This document shows positions 11,201 to 18,269 of a stretch of 22,549 nucleotides of DNA, piece after piece. The stretch comes from Chromera velia (lineage: Eukaryota; Sar; Chromeraceae): the NCBI GenBank assembly GCA_018398765.1, contig JAHBMJ010000297.1:1-22549 (forward strand). Reading direction: 5' to 3'. The position numbers and the translations under genes are program-made. Below the pieces are notes generated by a model that saw nothing but the letters and a program-made list of their open reading frames with translations, made no database searches and was not told the DNA's origin. Numbering within the stretch: position 1 is the stretch's first letter; the number at the start of each line of letters is the position of its first letter.

Positions 11201-12783
11201 CTGCAGACGTGACTGCAGTGAAGGGCAACGTCGGAAGGAGCCGGGATCAGTTCCTCCCCATGGCCTGGCACGTGCTTGCCATCCGGGGGCGCGACCGTCA
11301 GCGCAGAGGGGGGGCAGACGCTTCTGCCGCCAGGAAGCGCGACAGAGAGGGTGCCAGTGTGACCAACAAGGACGAGATCCAGGCACTCATCATTCTGGAT
11401 GCCACGACCGCCGAAGTCCTCGCTGAGAAGGTTGCACAGCAGCAGAGACGGAAAGAGGAGAAAGAGAAGAAGAAGAGAGCAGCAGAGATCAAGGAGGCAG
11501 AGAGGCGTGAGGAAGAGGAGGAGAGACTGCCGAAAGTGAAGAAGGAGGAAGGCGACAGCCACCCCCAGCAGGCCAACCGCCCCCCCTCCATTGTGATCAA
11601 GCAGGAAGAGATCTCCCCTGCACGCCGCCCTGCAGCCGTTGCTGCTGCTGCTGCTGCTGCTGCAGCGAGGCCTTCCACCACAGAGCAGAGGCAGCAGCCG
11701 AAGTCAGAGACAGGAGTGGAGGGCAACGTGATCGGTTCCCTTCACATCTTTGCCCCCCGTCTGACGAGAGAGCAGCAGATTCTCTTCCTTGACCCCCGTC
11801 TCTCTGTGCCTAAACTCACGACGGCCATTGCCCTCAGGTCCCCAACCACACAGCCTCAGCCTCAGCCTCAGCAGAGTTCCTCTGGGGACGGGGAGAACAG
11901 AGAGGGACAGCCTGGACAGCAGGAGATTAATGGGGGGGCAGGGGGACAGCTGCAGAGAAGGTTCACACTTCGACGGAACGATTCGTACTTCAGCACCTGC
12001 TCTGTGCCCATGCAGGGAGGGGCTGCTGCGGCAGCAGGGGGGGGTCGCCGTCAGTCCGTGAGGTCTTCTCTGATGGGGGGGAGGGGGTCACTGATGGGGG
12101 CAGGGACCCCCGGAAGAGGGAGAAAGGGGCCTGGAGGGTCGCAGCAGGGGCAGGGGGGTACCCTCCGAATGGAGGACGCGACTGACTCGGCTCCTCAGTC
12201 CGAGCTTCTCCTCCGTCTCCTTTGTCGTCTCTCTGTGTACGCAGGTCCTCTCTGGTTCTCTCACTCGGACGAACAGACAGAGATTGCTTCTTTGCTGTCT
12301 CTCGTGCCGAGACCCCACAGGAAAATTGAGGTCCAACTGCACGACCACAACGTGTTTGACGGGGACGCGTGTTTCTTCCCCGCACAGGCCCACCCTCACG
12401 GTAAGTGGTTCCCCTCCGATTGGAAGGGGGGGGAGAGACGTCTCGCGGGTGATCCTCTCAAGGCACTCGGGCAGCAGTACGCTGCTGAGGTGCACGCCTC
12501 AGGCCGTGTGTGTTGGTGGGAGAAGAGCCCGAAGGACTTTGTCGAGGCAATCATCGTCGCCAGGGGACAGGGGAAGAGGCTGGAGGAGTCCCATGTAGGT
12601 AGCCTCCTGCAGGGAGGGACGAGGGTGCTCGGGCTTAGGGGGGCACCTGCGAATGAATTTGAGGTTGCGGCAGCTGCACAGGAGGAGGCAGAGAGGGAGG
12701 ATGAGGGGATGGGTGGAGAGGGTGCGGCTAGTTCCTCTTCGTCTTCAAGTTCGAGTGCCTCCTCGTCTTCCTCTTCATCGTGA
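1237..12783 (+). CDS. Giant DUF3638/DUF3645 helicase-like protein, 5'-partial, nine exons
   Basis: The joined exons are 1237-2249, 2520-3928, 4198-4922, 5255-6108, 6454-8020, 8349-8528, 8723-9811, 10071-10321 and 10671-12783. They give 3066 residues plus TGA and lack the N-terminus. Every junction is GT...AG and keeps frame. In order (residues counted from 1237): an LPDPF-type segment near 50; P-loop GEGKT 963-967 inside a DUF3638-like block (MNMGEGKTSVILPLL, ADG, LPFRRD); DESD 1119-1122; the IIDVGALISGMDN region, then DDAHCRGTD 1863-1871 with the LTLGKGVTLDKL stretch (DUF3645-like); EDEQERELEHE after 2280; and a conserved C-terminal ESHVGSLLQG. The family occurs in many eukaryotes at about 3000 aa. 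Databases often label members ubiquitinyl hydrolases, but I cannot assign a protease triad, so ATP-dependent activity is inference. Alveolate-style acidic, poly-Ala and poly-Ser insertions enlarge it. No promoter is visible because the start is outside the window. Confidence 0.85.
2520..3928 (+). CDS. Exon b of the DUF3638-type gene
   Basis: The acceptor is TTTGCAG (2513-2519). The first base completes the Arg codon split with exon a. The exon encodes a mostly helical, highly charged linker with an acidic low-complexity insertion at about 3560-3660. The 3' boundary is the least certain in the gene. CTG|GTCGGT at 3929 keeps phase 1 and yields VES-G-MWPGFVP across the junction, which fits the family pattern before the WP motif. 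ATC|GTGGGT at 3950 is also in phase and would add seven residues. Confidence 0.75.
4198..4922 (+). CDS. Exon c: DUF3638 core with the P-loop
   Basis: The acceptor is TGTGCAG (4191-4197) and the donor is AAG|GTCAGC (4923). The exon carries the Walker A sequence GEGKT (bases 4662-4676) within TTTQMNMGEGKTSVILPLL, followed by SIADG, VMVPDSLLRTNAADL and LPFRRD. This is the diagnostic order for the DUF3638 ATPase-like block. EQNINIRKMQ upstream matches the family's entry into this domain. A 14-residue Gly/Glu-rich insertion (about 4745-4785) sits between SIADG and VMVPD. Confidence 0.88.
5255..6108 (+). CDS. Exon d: DESD Walker B-like segment
   Basis: The acceptor is CATGTGCAG (5246-5254) and the donor is the strong CAG|GTACGT (6109). 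The exon encodes KARKEGHVLVWVAESLLSLENRW followed by GIIDESDLVLSVKNAQVYATG. In the family these are the strand carrying PEH(I/L)LSF and the Walker B-like DESD, where the Glu is the expected catalytic base. DESD lies at bases 5462-5473. The rest is a charged helical region ending in a split Ser codon (AG|C). Confidence 0.85.
6454..8020 (+). CDS. Exon e: central linker and entry to DUF3645-like region
   Basis: The acceptor is AATGCAG (6447-6453) and the donor is CAG|GTTGGT (8021). A basic stretch rich in Lys, Gln and Arg (about 6985-7170) separates a helical segment from the conserved HTQVIQYYLSRPVFP and SRITASPWTL region, and then from IIDVGALISGMDN and VVYFDNSNEQKVMDFGG. These match the conserved blocks before the family's DEAH-like box. 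The basic stretch could act as a nucleic-acid-binding or nuclear-targeting patch, which is inference. Confidence 0.85.
8349..8528 (+). CDS. Exon f: DDAH box and GxxxTLDKLxQ motif
   Basis: This 60-codon exon is in phase 0 at both ends. The acceptor is ATCTGCAG (8341-8348) and the donor is GAG|GTTGGT (8529). It encodes LVFLDDAHCRGTDFKLP, then LTLGKGVTLDKLEQGALRLRLIGQGHS, the most conserved signature of the family. Where homologues as I recall them read DEAHTRGTD, this protein has DDAHCRGTD. Confidence 0.9.
8723..9811 (+). CDS. Exon g: acidic insertion with SUMO-interacting motif
   Basis: The acceptor is TCCGCAG (8716-8722) and the donor is AAG|GTCAGT (9812). After the conserved EVDRQIRESL, about 190 residues of Pro/Ser/Ala-rich and acidic low complexity follow. 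They contain VIDLT at bases 9215-9229, directly followed by M-D-D-D-E. Conserved-looking helical sequence resumes with LDLCDAMEWAQGNTIQM and later a second acidic run (GEEDEEEGEGEKDD). The insertion is probably disordered and lineage-specific. Confidence 0.85.
10071..10321 (+). CDS. Exon h of the DUF3638-type gene
   Basis: The acceptor is CCCTGCAG (10063-10070) and the donor is AGAG|GTCGGT (10322), which leaves two bases of a codon. The exon encodes LEDEQERELEHE followed by KKPRMCLPDQPF. This matches the Glu-rich EQE...E-E...RP block that follows the DEAH-like domain in homologues, as I recall it. Confidence 0.82.
10671..12783 (+). CDS. Exon i: C-terminal exon with low-complexity insertions
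   Basis: The acceptor is CCCGGCAG (10663-10670) and the stop TGA is at 12781. Conserved patches are NNMIDAIFGSH, QFLPMAWHVLAIR, GSLHIFAPRLTREQ, CRLSVYAGPLWF and ESHVGSLLQGG. Between them lie acidic and Gln-rich runs, a (GCT)7-encoded Ala tract at 11641, a Gly-rich stretch (about 11930-12170) and a 17-codon serine tail. A Lys/Glu-rich helix (about 11440-11550) looks like a coiled coil or single alpha-helix. Two PsiKxE sites occur (11536 and 11596). Confidence 0.85.
11641..11667 (+). repeat. In-frame GCT microsatellite (poly-Ala)
   Basis: Seven perfect GCT codons followed by GCA and GCG encode most of an Ala tract in the last exon of the giant gene. The perfect GCT run suggests recent slippage and likely length polymorphism, with the reading frame kept. 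Confidence 0.9.
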
Positions 12784-13999
12784 AGGGCTTTCTTTTTATT
12801 CCTTTCTTTCTGTATGTCTCCCCCTCTCGATGAGATGAGACGAGGGGGGTGTCACCAACCTCTCTTGCGGGAGGAAGGAGGAAGGGTGTCCGTCTGAATT
12901 GAAGAGCTGGGGGGGGAGAAATAGAAGTCGAGAAGCAGAGTCAGTAGGGAAGGGAAGGAGGTCTCGTATCTCTTCCGGTGTGGAAAGGGTGGGAAAGGAT
13001 GACGAGGATTTTCTTCGAGATCCAGAGCTCCCTCCGTTCACCTTTCCTCTCTTGGGGGGTGGGTTCCCGACTTGGTCTCTTTCTAGGAGGGGATGGAGAG
13101 AAGAGAACAGGCGAGTAGCGAGACTGCATGCATGTCAGGCGGTCAGACAAAGCGACGTGGAGAGAGGGACGTACCGAAAACTCCATTTACTCTTCCGACA
13201 TGCAGCCCTTTTCTTTTCTCTTTCCTGGTCGGGCCTTGGTTTCTCTTCTGCTGCATGCCCCTGTGTGTTGCATGGATTCCTCTACGTCTTCCGTCTGCTC
13301 CCAGTCTTACCTCCACTACTGCTTGCTGCCTGTATCCATCCATGGTCATTTTGTAATGTGCAAGCAATCGCATCCTGTTTGTGTGAAGGGGCGTGGGTGT
13401 TTGGGGATGAGTGTGATGAGGAGGAGTGAATGACTGAACGTGTGTGTTGAGCTTCTCGTTGGGCATGCAATCTGTATTTCCTTCTTTGTGTCATTTTCCT
13501 TCATTTCGCCCAACGATGTTTTCTTTCCTTCTGTCCGTATGTAATCAATCCCTTCGTATCGTCAATCGTCGTCACACAAGGAGGTGAGAAGGGCACCAAA
13601 AAAGTTGGGGGGCAATTTTGTCAGAGCACCGGAGAGAAACGCCCCCAGACGTACGTGTCTTTTTTGCTCCAGTGGGAGAGACTTTTTTGCCCATCTGCAA
13701 GCCTGGTATATTCAGGCCGAGTGCTTTTCCGAATGATGCGTAAATTCTTCCACCAACCCGATCACCCGATTTCTCGGTTGTCTAACTAGACCGGATCCCT
13801 CCCATGCAGGGGATTCCCTGCTCTCAAGTTCTGTGCACTTGTTTCCGCATGTTTGCACGACCACGTTTTGGGCCTGTACACGTGTTGTGGACGCGTCTAT
13901 CGCATTGTGCCGCAGCCTAAGCCGCAGTTGAAATGGCAGTTCTCCTCTTCTGTACCGGATGCGTCTTTCTTTTCGTGCCAGCAAGTTTGATCGACACCT
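12784..13999. other. 3' flank of the giant gene, no gene seen
   Basis: The first part presumably contains the 3' UTR of the giant gene. Composition stays GC-moderate and T-rich on + to about 14000. Open frames on both strands (for example 12899-13429 + and 13143-13466 -) begin at TTG-type codons, resemble no family I know and overlap one another, so I do not call them. A short GCCTG...CAGGC inverted repeat lies at 13701-13717. No clear polyadenylation signal can be assigned. Confidence 0.6.
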
Positions 14000-14145
14000 A
14001 GTGTGTACAGGGAACAGCTAGGGAACCAGCCATTAAAGTATAGTGAAGATTCGTACTGACTATGCATCGTAGGGGAAAAGGTAGGTTATGAACTAGGTTA
14101 GGTTGTAGGTTATTGGATGTTATTGGCCTAGTTATTGGCCCGCCA

Positions 14146-14187
14146 GTTATGATAACCGGTCATAACCGGCGGTTAACCGGGTTAACC
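14146..14187. repeat. Inverted-repeat cluster of AACCGG/GGTTAACC
   Basis: GTTATGA (14146-14152) and TCATAAC (14160-14166) form a perfect 7-bp stem around TAACCGG. Immediately downstream are two self-complementary GGTTAACC words (14171-14178 and 14180-14187). The flanks (about 14081-14140) repeat GGTTA and TTATTGG words. This could be a transposon end or a protein-binding cluster. Confidence 0.6.
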
Positions 14188-15679
14188 AGTAAGAACTGAT
14201 AACTAGGCTGATACTAGGATTGATAAAAACCATATTAAAGGTAGAAACTCTAGTAGAAACAGTTTCACTAGCAGGCAGTAGCAGCTTCAAACAACTTAAA
14301 CTTGAATTCTTTGAATCTGTTTGAATCTATTATCTAATCATTCTATTTACACAACCAATTTGCATGCATATATGTTTATAAATTATGCCAAATTTGCCTC
14401 CACTTTTATCTAGTTTTGCATTTAATTTGTGCAAAAGTATTACTTACTTACTTAATTGTGGTTAAACCTAGGGTCTCTGAAACCAGAGACAAATGGTAAC
14501 TAATTATTTGATTCCTAGGAGTGGACACTAAAGTTTTAAAGTTTTTTTTTTTTGCCTTCTAGACTTTATTTGAAAAAAATATTTTTTAATTAGTTTTTGA
14601 ATAGGTCGTTAATTAAGTCAGTCATACTAAACTAATTAACTAGCCTACATAGAAAGTAGCAGAAGCTCAGTCTATCAACGAACTAGTAACGAACGACTTT
14701 GCCTTTTCTGCATTTAAAGGGACGAATGATTGCACAAAAAAAGAAAAAAAAAGAAAAAAGAGGACAGATGAAAGGAAAACACAATTTGATATCAATTTCT
14801 CTCTCCTCACTCATCATCCGACTCTTCAATCGCGCGGCTGGAAGACTTTGAATTGGCAAATATCAAAGATGTTATGCGGACGTTCGTATACATTGAAAAG
14901 AGGCCTGGGGGGATAGCGGTTGTAAGCAGCCGCCACCGTTTTTTAGGAGAAGTAATTGTAGTAAAAAAAGAAGTGGATTTTCTACTAAGAGAACAACACT
15001 AGAGGACCAAAGTCGCCGGTCGTTTGAATTTATATCAAAGTTGTTTCTTGGAATTTTTATGAGAATTATGATTAGTTAATAGGAATATAGTAATGCATTA
15101 TATACCTCGTTTTTAGAGTTGTGAAACTTTTGTATAATTAGTATATCTACTAGTATATAAGTAATATAACTTTGAAAGCAGCAACTTTGCTTGCAACGAT
15201 ATAAATGAAATCAACTTCTCTAAGAACGTCTTTTAGATCAACTTTTGTATGTCTGGTTGCATGTTTACTTTTAAAGTTTTAAAGTTAAAGTTTAAAGTTT
15301 TACAGGCAAACTATATTATTAAAAAAACTTTACTCCCCATCCCTACTAGATTCCCTAGTTTGATTCATCATTCATGATTCAAGGCTAGATTATAAAGAAT
15401 TTACTAAAAGATCCTAGAAAACATTTAAGAAAACATAGGGAAACATCTACATGCAGCAAATTTTCAGAAAAATTTTATTTGTTTCGATCTAAAAAAATTT
15501 TATGAATTCGATCTACATTCGATCCAGTTTTAATAGTCTAGACTGATTACCATCTTTATAAGTTTAAAATTATAACTCTAATCTGTCTAAAAGTTTGCCC
15601 ATGATTTTTTTCAAGAACAAAGGTATTTAATCACGAAATATATTTATTCACTAGTTACTCACTTCAAAAGTAAGATAAT

Positions 15680-15703
15680 CAGGAATATATTCAGGAATAT
15701 ATT
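15680..15703. repeat. 12-bp tandem direct repeat TCAGGAATATAT
   Basis: TCAGGAATATAT occurs twice back to back, just left of the G-rich hairpin, in AT-rich spacer. The repeat is small and its function is unknown. Confidence 0.7.
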
Positions 15704-15717
15704 GCTAAACTAATTAA

Positions 15718-15748
15718 GGGGGGGTCTGGGGGGCAGAGCCCCCCGGGC
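15718..15748. repeat. G/C hairpin element in AT-rich DNA
   Basis: A run of seven G, then TCT, GGGGGGC (15728-15734), AGA, and GCCCCCC (15738-15744), followed by GGGC. GGGGGGC and GCCCCCC form a perfect 7-bp all-GC stem with a 3-base loop. The block is a GC island in otherwise very AT-rich DNA and looks like a dispersed REP-like or MITE-like palindrome. Confidence 0.75.
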
Positions 15749-15961
15749 TACATTTTTAATTTTTTTTTTTTAAAGCACAGTTTGTGACTATAAAAAATTG
15801 GTTTTGAAAAAGATAAACAGGGGCTATCTAGCTGTTAGGCACTGTTAATAGGCAGTAGTGTAACTAGTGTTACTATACTAGAAACCAAAAATTATACTAG
15901 ACTGTGTTACAGTGTTACTAGAATTTTATAAAATCTTACAATTTATAAACTTATTAAACTA

Positions 15962-16009
15962 GTAAGTAACATATCATATGAATACGCGGTTGTAAGTAAC
16001 ATATCATAT
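15962..16009. repeat. 18-bp direct repeat, 30-bp period
   Basis: GTAAGTAACATATCATAT occurs at 15962-15979 and again at 15992-16009 with no mismatch, separated by 12 bp. This is either a short tandem duplication of about 30 bp or a remnant of target-site-like duplication. Confidence 0.85.
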
Positions 16010-16625
16010 CATACATGTTCTCATTGCATGAATATGCACACTACACCTTGTATTTGAAACTCATGCATGAAGACCCGATTTTTGATGCAACATGTATAAT
16101 CGGCTATTCGGCTCCGAATACATGCTGCGTAACATGCACCGATGGCCGCGGCTGCTAGTAGGAGCGGTGGGCCGTGCCGGCGCATGCATAGCTGGCCCAG
16201 GCTGCATGGACTGGGCCATGTATGCAGTGTACTGGATGTGTACAAGCCTCTAGGCTACTCCCAAAACATTTGTTTTTATAACATAAAAAAAAAACTACAC
16301 ACCATTAGAATGACCAAAAGTATTAAAGACTAGTAAGAATCGGACTTTGGCTAATTAATCACTTTATTCAATCACATTCAATCACTTCATGGGATAATTA
16401 AATATATTTTAATCACAAGTGACTAAACACCTTTGTTCAAGAAGTCTTGATCTTTATCACATTCTGTGAGATGAACTATAACGCTAGCTATAACGATATG
16501 GCAGGATTTGCAGCGCACGATCGATGACGTCCATGGTCAACCAGTTCCCACATTGTATACGTGAATATCTAAACTCAAATCCAAACTTCCAAAGCATTAA
16601 TTCTGGCATCCCATTCTCTTCTTTT

Positions 16626-16645
16626 GGTATACCCTAGGGTATACC
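16626..16645. repeat. 20-bp perfect palindrome
   Basis: GGTATACCCT followed directly by AGGGTATACC is an exact reverse-complement palindrome with no spacer. It sits about 220 bp past the stop codon of the M14 carboxypeptidase gene. It could be a binding site for a dimeric protein or part of a 3'-end signal. Neither is shown by the sequence. Confidence 0.9.
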
Positions 16646-16863
16646 TCACCGCTTCTTTCTTCTTTTCAGTCTTTCGATTCATGTCCGGACTCCTCCCCAC
16701 CCCCATTCCTAGCCCCATTCCCAACCGGAACATACAAGCCACAGTGCTGCCACACCCGTTGAATTCAAACCATCGTTTTCCTTTCTGTGCTGTCATCTTT
16801 CAAACATGAAAAGCCTCGGGCACCTCGCGCTAGCTAGACTGCGCGATCCCTCACGCCCCCCCT

Positions 16864-17856
16864 TCACTTCTGCTTCAGCAGAGAGGAATGCTGAAGAGCA
16901 AAATCCAGTCCAGCCACCACAGCGGTGCACTGGGCGACGTTGCAGATCTCCTCCGTGGTTCTCTCACTATCGGGGTAGACCTCGGTGGTGCAACAGAACT
17001 CGGCACTCGTGTGCGAACCGCAGTCACCCACAGAGCCCAAAATCAAAATTCCGGGCGCTACGGGCTTCTCACCAACAATCGTCCCACGCTCGTCAGGATC
17101 TGCAATGTGCGTGACCTTCTGGACGGCTGCCATCATGGTCTTGTGCCACTCCAACTGGGGTCTGGGTTCATGGCCGATCAAATAGAAACCGTCCGGGATG
17201 GGGTCCCAATCGGGAATCGGGAGGCCGTCTCTGGCAGCCTTGGCAGGCACAAACTCGCTGTTGTCGGTGTCGGTGGTTTCATGCAGGTCTGTGTGCATCA
17301 GAACCCCTGTGCTCTGCTGAACATGCGTGATGATGGTGGCCATGGCCTGTGCTGCCTCTGCACACCCTGGAGTGGTGGGCTTGAAGCATCTGTTGGGGTC
17401 GACAGCTTCTGGGGTCCACCGATTGATCGTCTCATATCCCCAGGGGGAGATACAGGGAAGAACAAGGAGGTTGACCTTCTGTGTGTATTTGTGGAACTGC
17501 TCCTGAACGAACAGTAGAGCCCCCCACACACCGGAAGTCTCATAACCGTGGACACCACCTGTGACGACCACCAAGGGACGGGAGCGGTCCCACTTGGAGC
17601 TTTTCACAGCATACAGAGGGTAGTTGGCAGCACCAAAATGCCGATAGTCAAGAGAACCGTACTGGAAGACATCCCCACCAGTGAAACGCAACAGAGGAGA
17701 GACGACATCAGTAAAGTAATCTCTCTTTTTGGTTTGTTCGCTTCTCCACTGATCCCTCTCTTTGTCAGACCAGGGCTGATCAGGTGTCCCGATGTGGTAT
17801 CGAGAGTGCACACCGGGGGCAGTCATCTTTCCATTTACGTGTCCGTTGGCAGTCAT
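16864..17856 (-). CDS. M14-family zinc carboxypeptidase, intronless
   Basis: This is a 330-residue single-exon protein of the peptidase M14 (carboxypeptidase A) superfamily, which removes C-terminal amino acids using one zinc ion. The first ATG after the upstream stop is at 17856. The open frame extends five codons further only to a TTG. Visible zinc ligands are H103 and E106 (GGVHGYETSG) and H192 (HTDLHE). D153-R156 (DPNR) supplies the substrate-carboxylate Asn/Arg pair. E292 (TTEVYPDS) is the expected catalytic Glu. It has no signal peptide or membrane segment, so it is probably cytosolic. The PWGYETINRW and DLHETTDTD signatures resemble bacterial M14 enzymes, possibly the REP34-like subgroup, rather than animal digestive carboxypeptidases. 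An intronless bacterial-type gene beside an intron-rich one hints at horizontal acquisition. Substrate unknown. Confidence 0.88.
   Translation of the reverse strand: MTANGHVNGKMTAPGVHSRYHIGTPDQPWSDKERDQWRSEQTKKRDYFTDVVSPLLRFTGGDVFQYGSLDYRHFGAANYPLYAVKSSKWDRSRPLVVVTGGVHGYETSGVWGALLFVQEQFHKYTQKVNLLVLPCISPWGYETINRWTPEAVDPNRCFKPTTPGCAEAAQAMATIITHVQQSTGVLMHTDLHETTDTDNSEFVPAKAARDGLPIPDWDPIPDGFYLIGHEPRPQLEWHKTMMAAVQKVTHIADPDERGTIVGEKPVAPGILILGSVGDCGSHTSAEFCCTTEVYPDSERTTEEICNVAQCTAVVAGLDFALQHSSLLKQK
17824..17856 (-). promoter_or_regulatory. Duplicated start-codon context, two in-frame ATGs
   Basis: On the - strand AAAGATGACTGCC occurs twice, with the ATGs at 17856-17854 and 17826-17824, exactly 30 nt apart and in frame. 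Translation could start at residue 1 (MTANGHV) or residue 11 (MTAPGVH). The 10-residue difference lies before the catalytic domain, so either start would give an active enzyme. Confidence 0.8.
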
Positions 17857-17865
17857 CTTTGATTG

Positions 17866-17893
17866 ATGCAACGTTTCACGCGAAACGGTTGAT
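17866..17893 (-). promoter_or_regulatory. Stem-loop just upstream of the carboxypeptidase start
   Basis: CGTTTC (17872-17877) and GAAACG (17882-17887) are perfect inverted arms around ACGC. The pairing extends outward through CAAC/GTTG and GAT/ATC with one bulged G on each side, giving about 12 paired bases. It starts about ten bases upstream of the ATG on the - strand, so it would lie in the 5' UTR or core promoter. The role is inferred. Confidence 0.55.
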
Positions 17894-18099
17894 CGAGAAA
17901 GGGGGTGCTGGGTTTGTCGTCGCTTGCTAAGCTAAAGAGACAGGCTCGGTCCCGCTGCCGGTGCAATTCAGTGGTGCAAGTGTCTCCGAATGATGACACA
18001 ATGATCGAACAGCAGCTTTTGCGCTGATCAACGATGATTTGCTGAAAACTTCGAAGACGGCCTGTCTCCCAAATTGCGTCTGTTTGTGCAACACATATA

Positions 18100-18265
18100 T
18101 GCATGCATTGTAATGTCCCTACATTGTCCCTACGGGACATATATATGCCGTGGCCATGCCGTGGCCCCATGCAAGCTAGGGGTGAGAGGTGCGTACATGA
18201 TCGTGGCGCATGCATGCAACAGATGGATCACAACAAATGATGATTGAGGGTTTTTTCATGCATGC
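18100..18265 (-). promoter_or_regulatory. Three TGCATGC elements upstream of the carboxypeptidase gene
   Basis: TGCATGCA occurs at 18100-18107 and 18211-18218 (within GCATGCATGC), and TGCATGC at 18259-18265. These are about 240, 355 and 400 bp upstream of the gene's ATG. TGCATGC-type words are known promoter elements in Plasmodium and Toxoplasma, bound by ApiAP2 factors. Their clustering here suggests a promoter if the host is an apicomplexan relative. Confidence 0.5.
18125..18167. repeat. Small hairpin and 11-bp direct repeat
   Basis: TGTCCC (18125-18130) and GGGACA (18134-18139) form a stem around TAC. Next, ATGCCGTGGCC is tandemly repeated at 18146-18156 and 18157-18167. All of this lies in the upstream region of the carboxypeptidase gene, among the TGCATGC elements. 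Confidence 0.7.
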
Positions 18266-18269
18266 CGCG

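Larger units (their letters stand above)
14000..16560. other. AT-rich intergenic island without genes
   Basis: The composition shifts abruptly to AT-rich, with poly-A and poly-T runs and dense stops in all frames. No frame encodes a recognisable protein. It contains an AACCGG/GGTTAACC inverted-repeat cluster (14146-14187), AAAGTTTTAAAG-type runs (about 14531 and 15265-15302), a GC hairpin (15718-15748), the direct repeats at 15962 and 15992, and a small GC-rich patch (about 16139-16215). It could be decayed mobile-element sequence or ordinary spacer. I cannot identify an element. Confidence 0.7.

Noticed and set aside
11838-12245. Possible intron inside the last exon (CAG|GTCCCC at 11838 and ACGCAG|GTCC at 12245)
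   Set aside because: The frame is open throughout, and the sequence just before 12245 (RLLCRLSVYAGPLWF across the site) looks like a conserved family block, which splicing would break.
12899-13429. 176-codon + frame after the giant gene
   Set aside because: It starts at a non-ATG codon, resembles no family I know and overlaps similar-length frames on both strands. Best read as 3' UTR or spacer.
13701-13717. GCCTG...CAGGC hairpin as a terminator
   Set aside because: A five-base stem is too weak, and bacterial-type terminators are not expected in this genome.
16888-17517. 209-codon + frame opposite the carboxypeptidase
   Set aside because: It is a shadow of the well-supported - strand M14 gene, whose catalytic motifs are all in the - frame.
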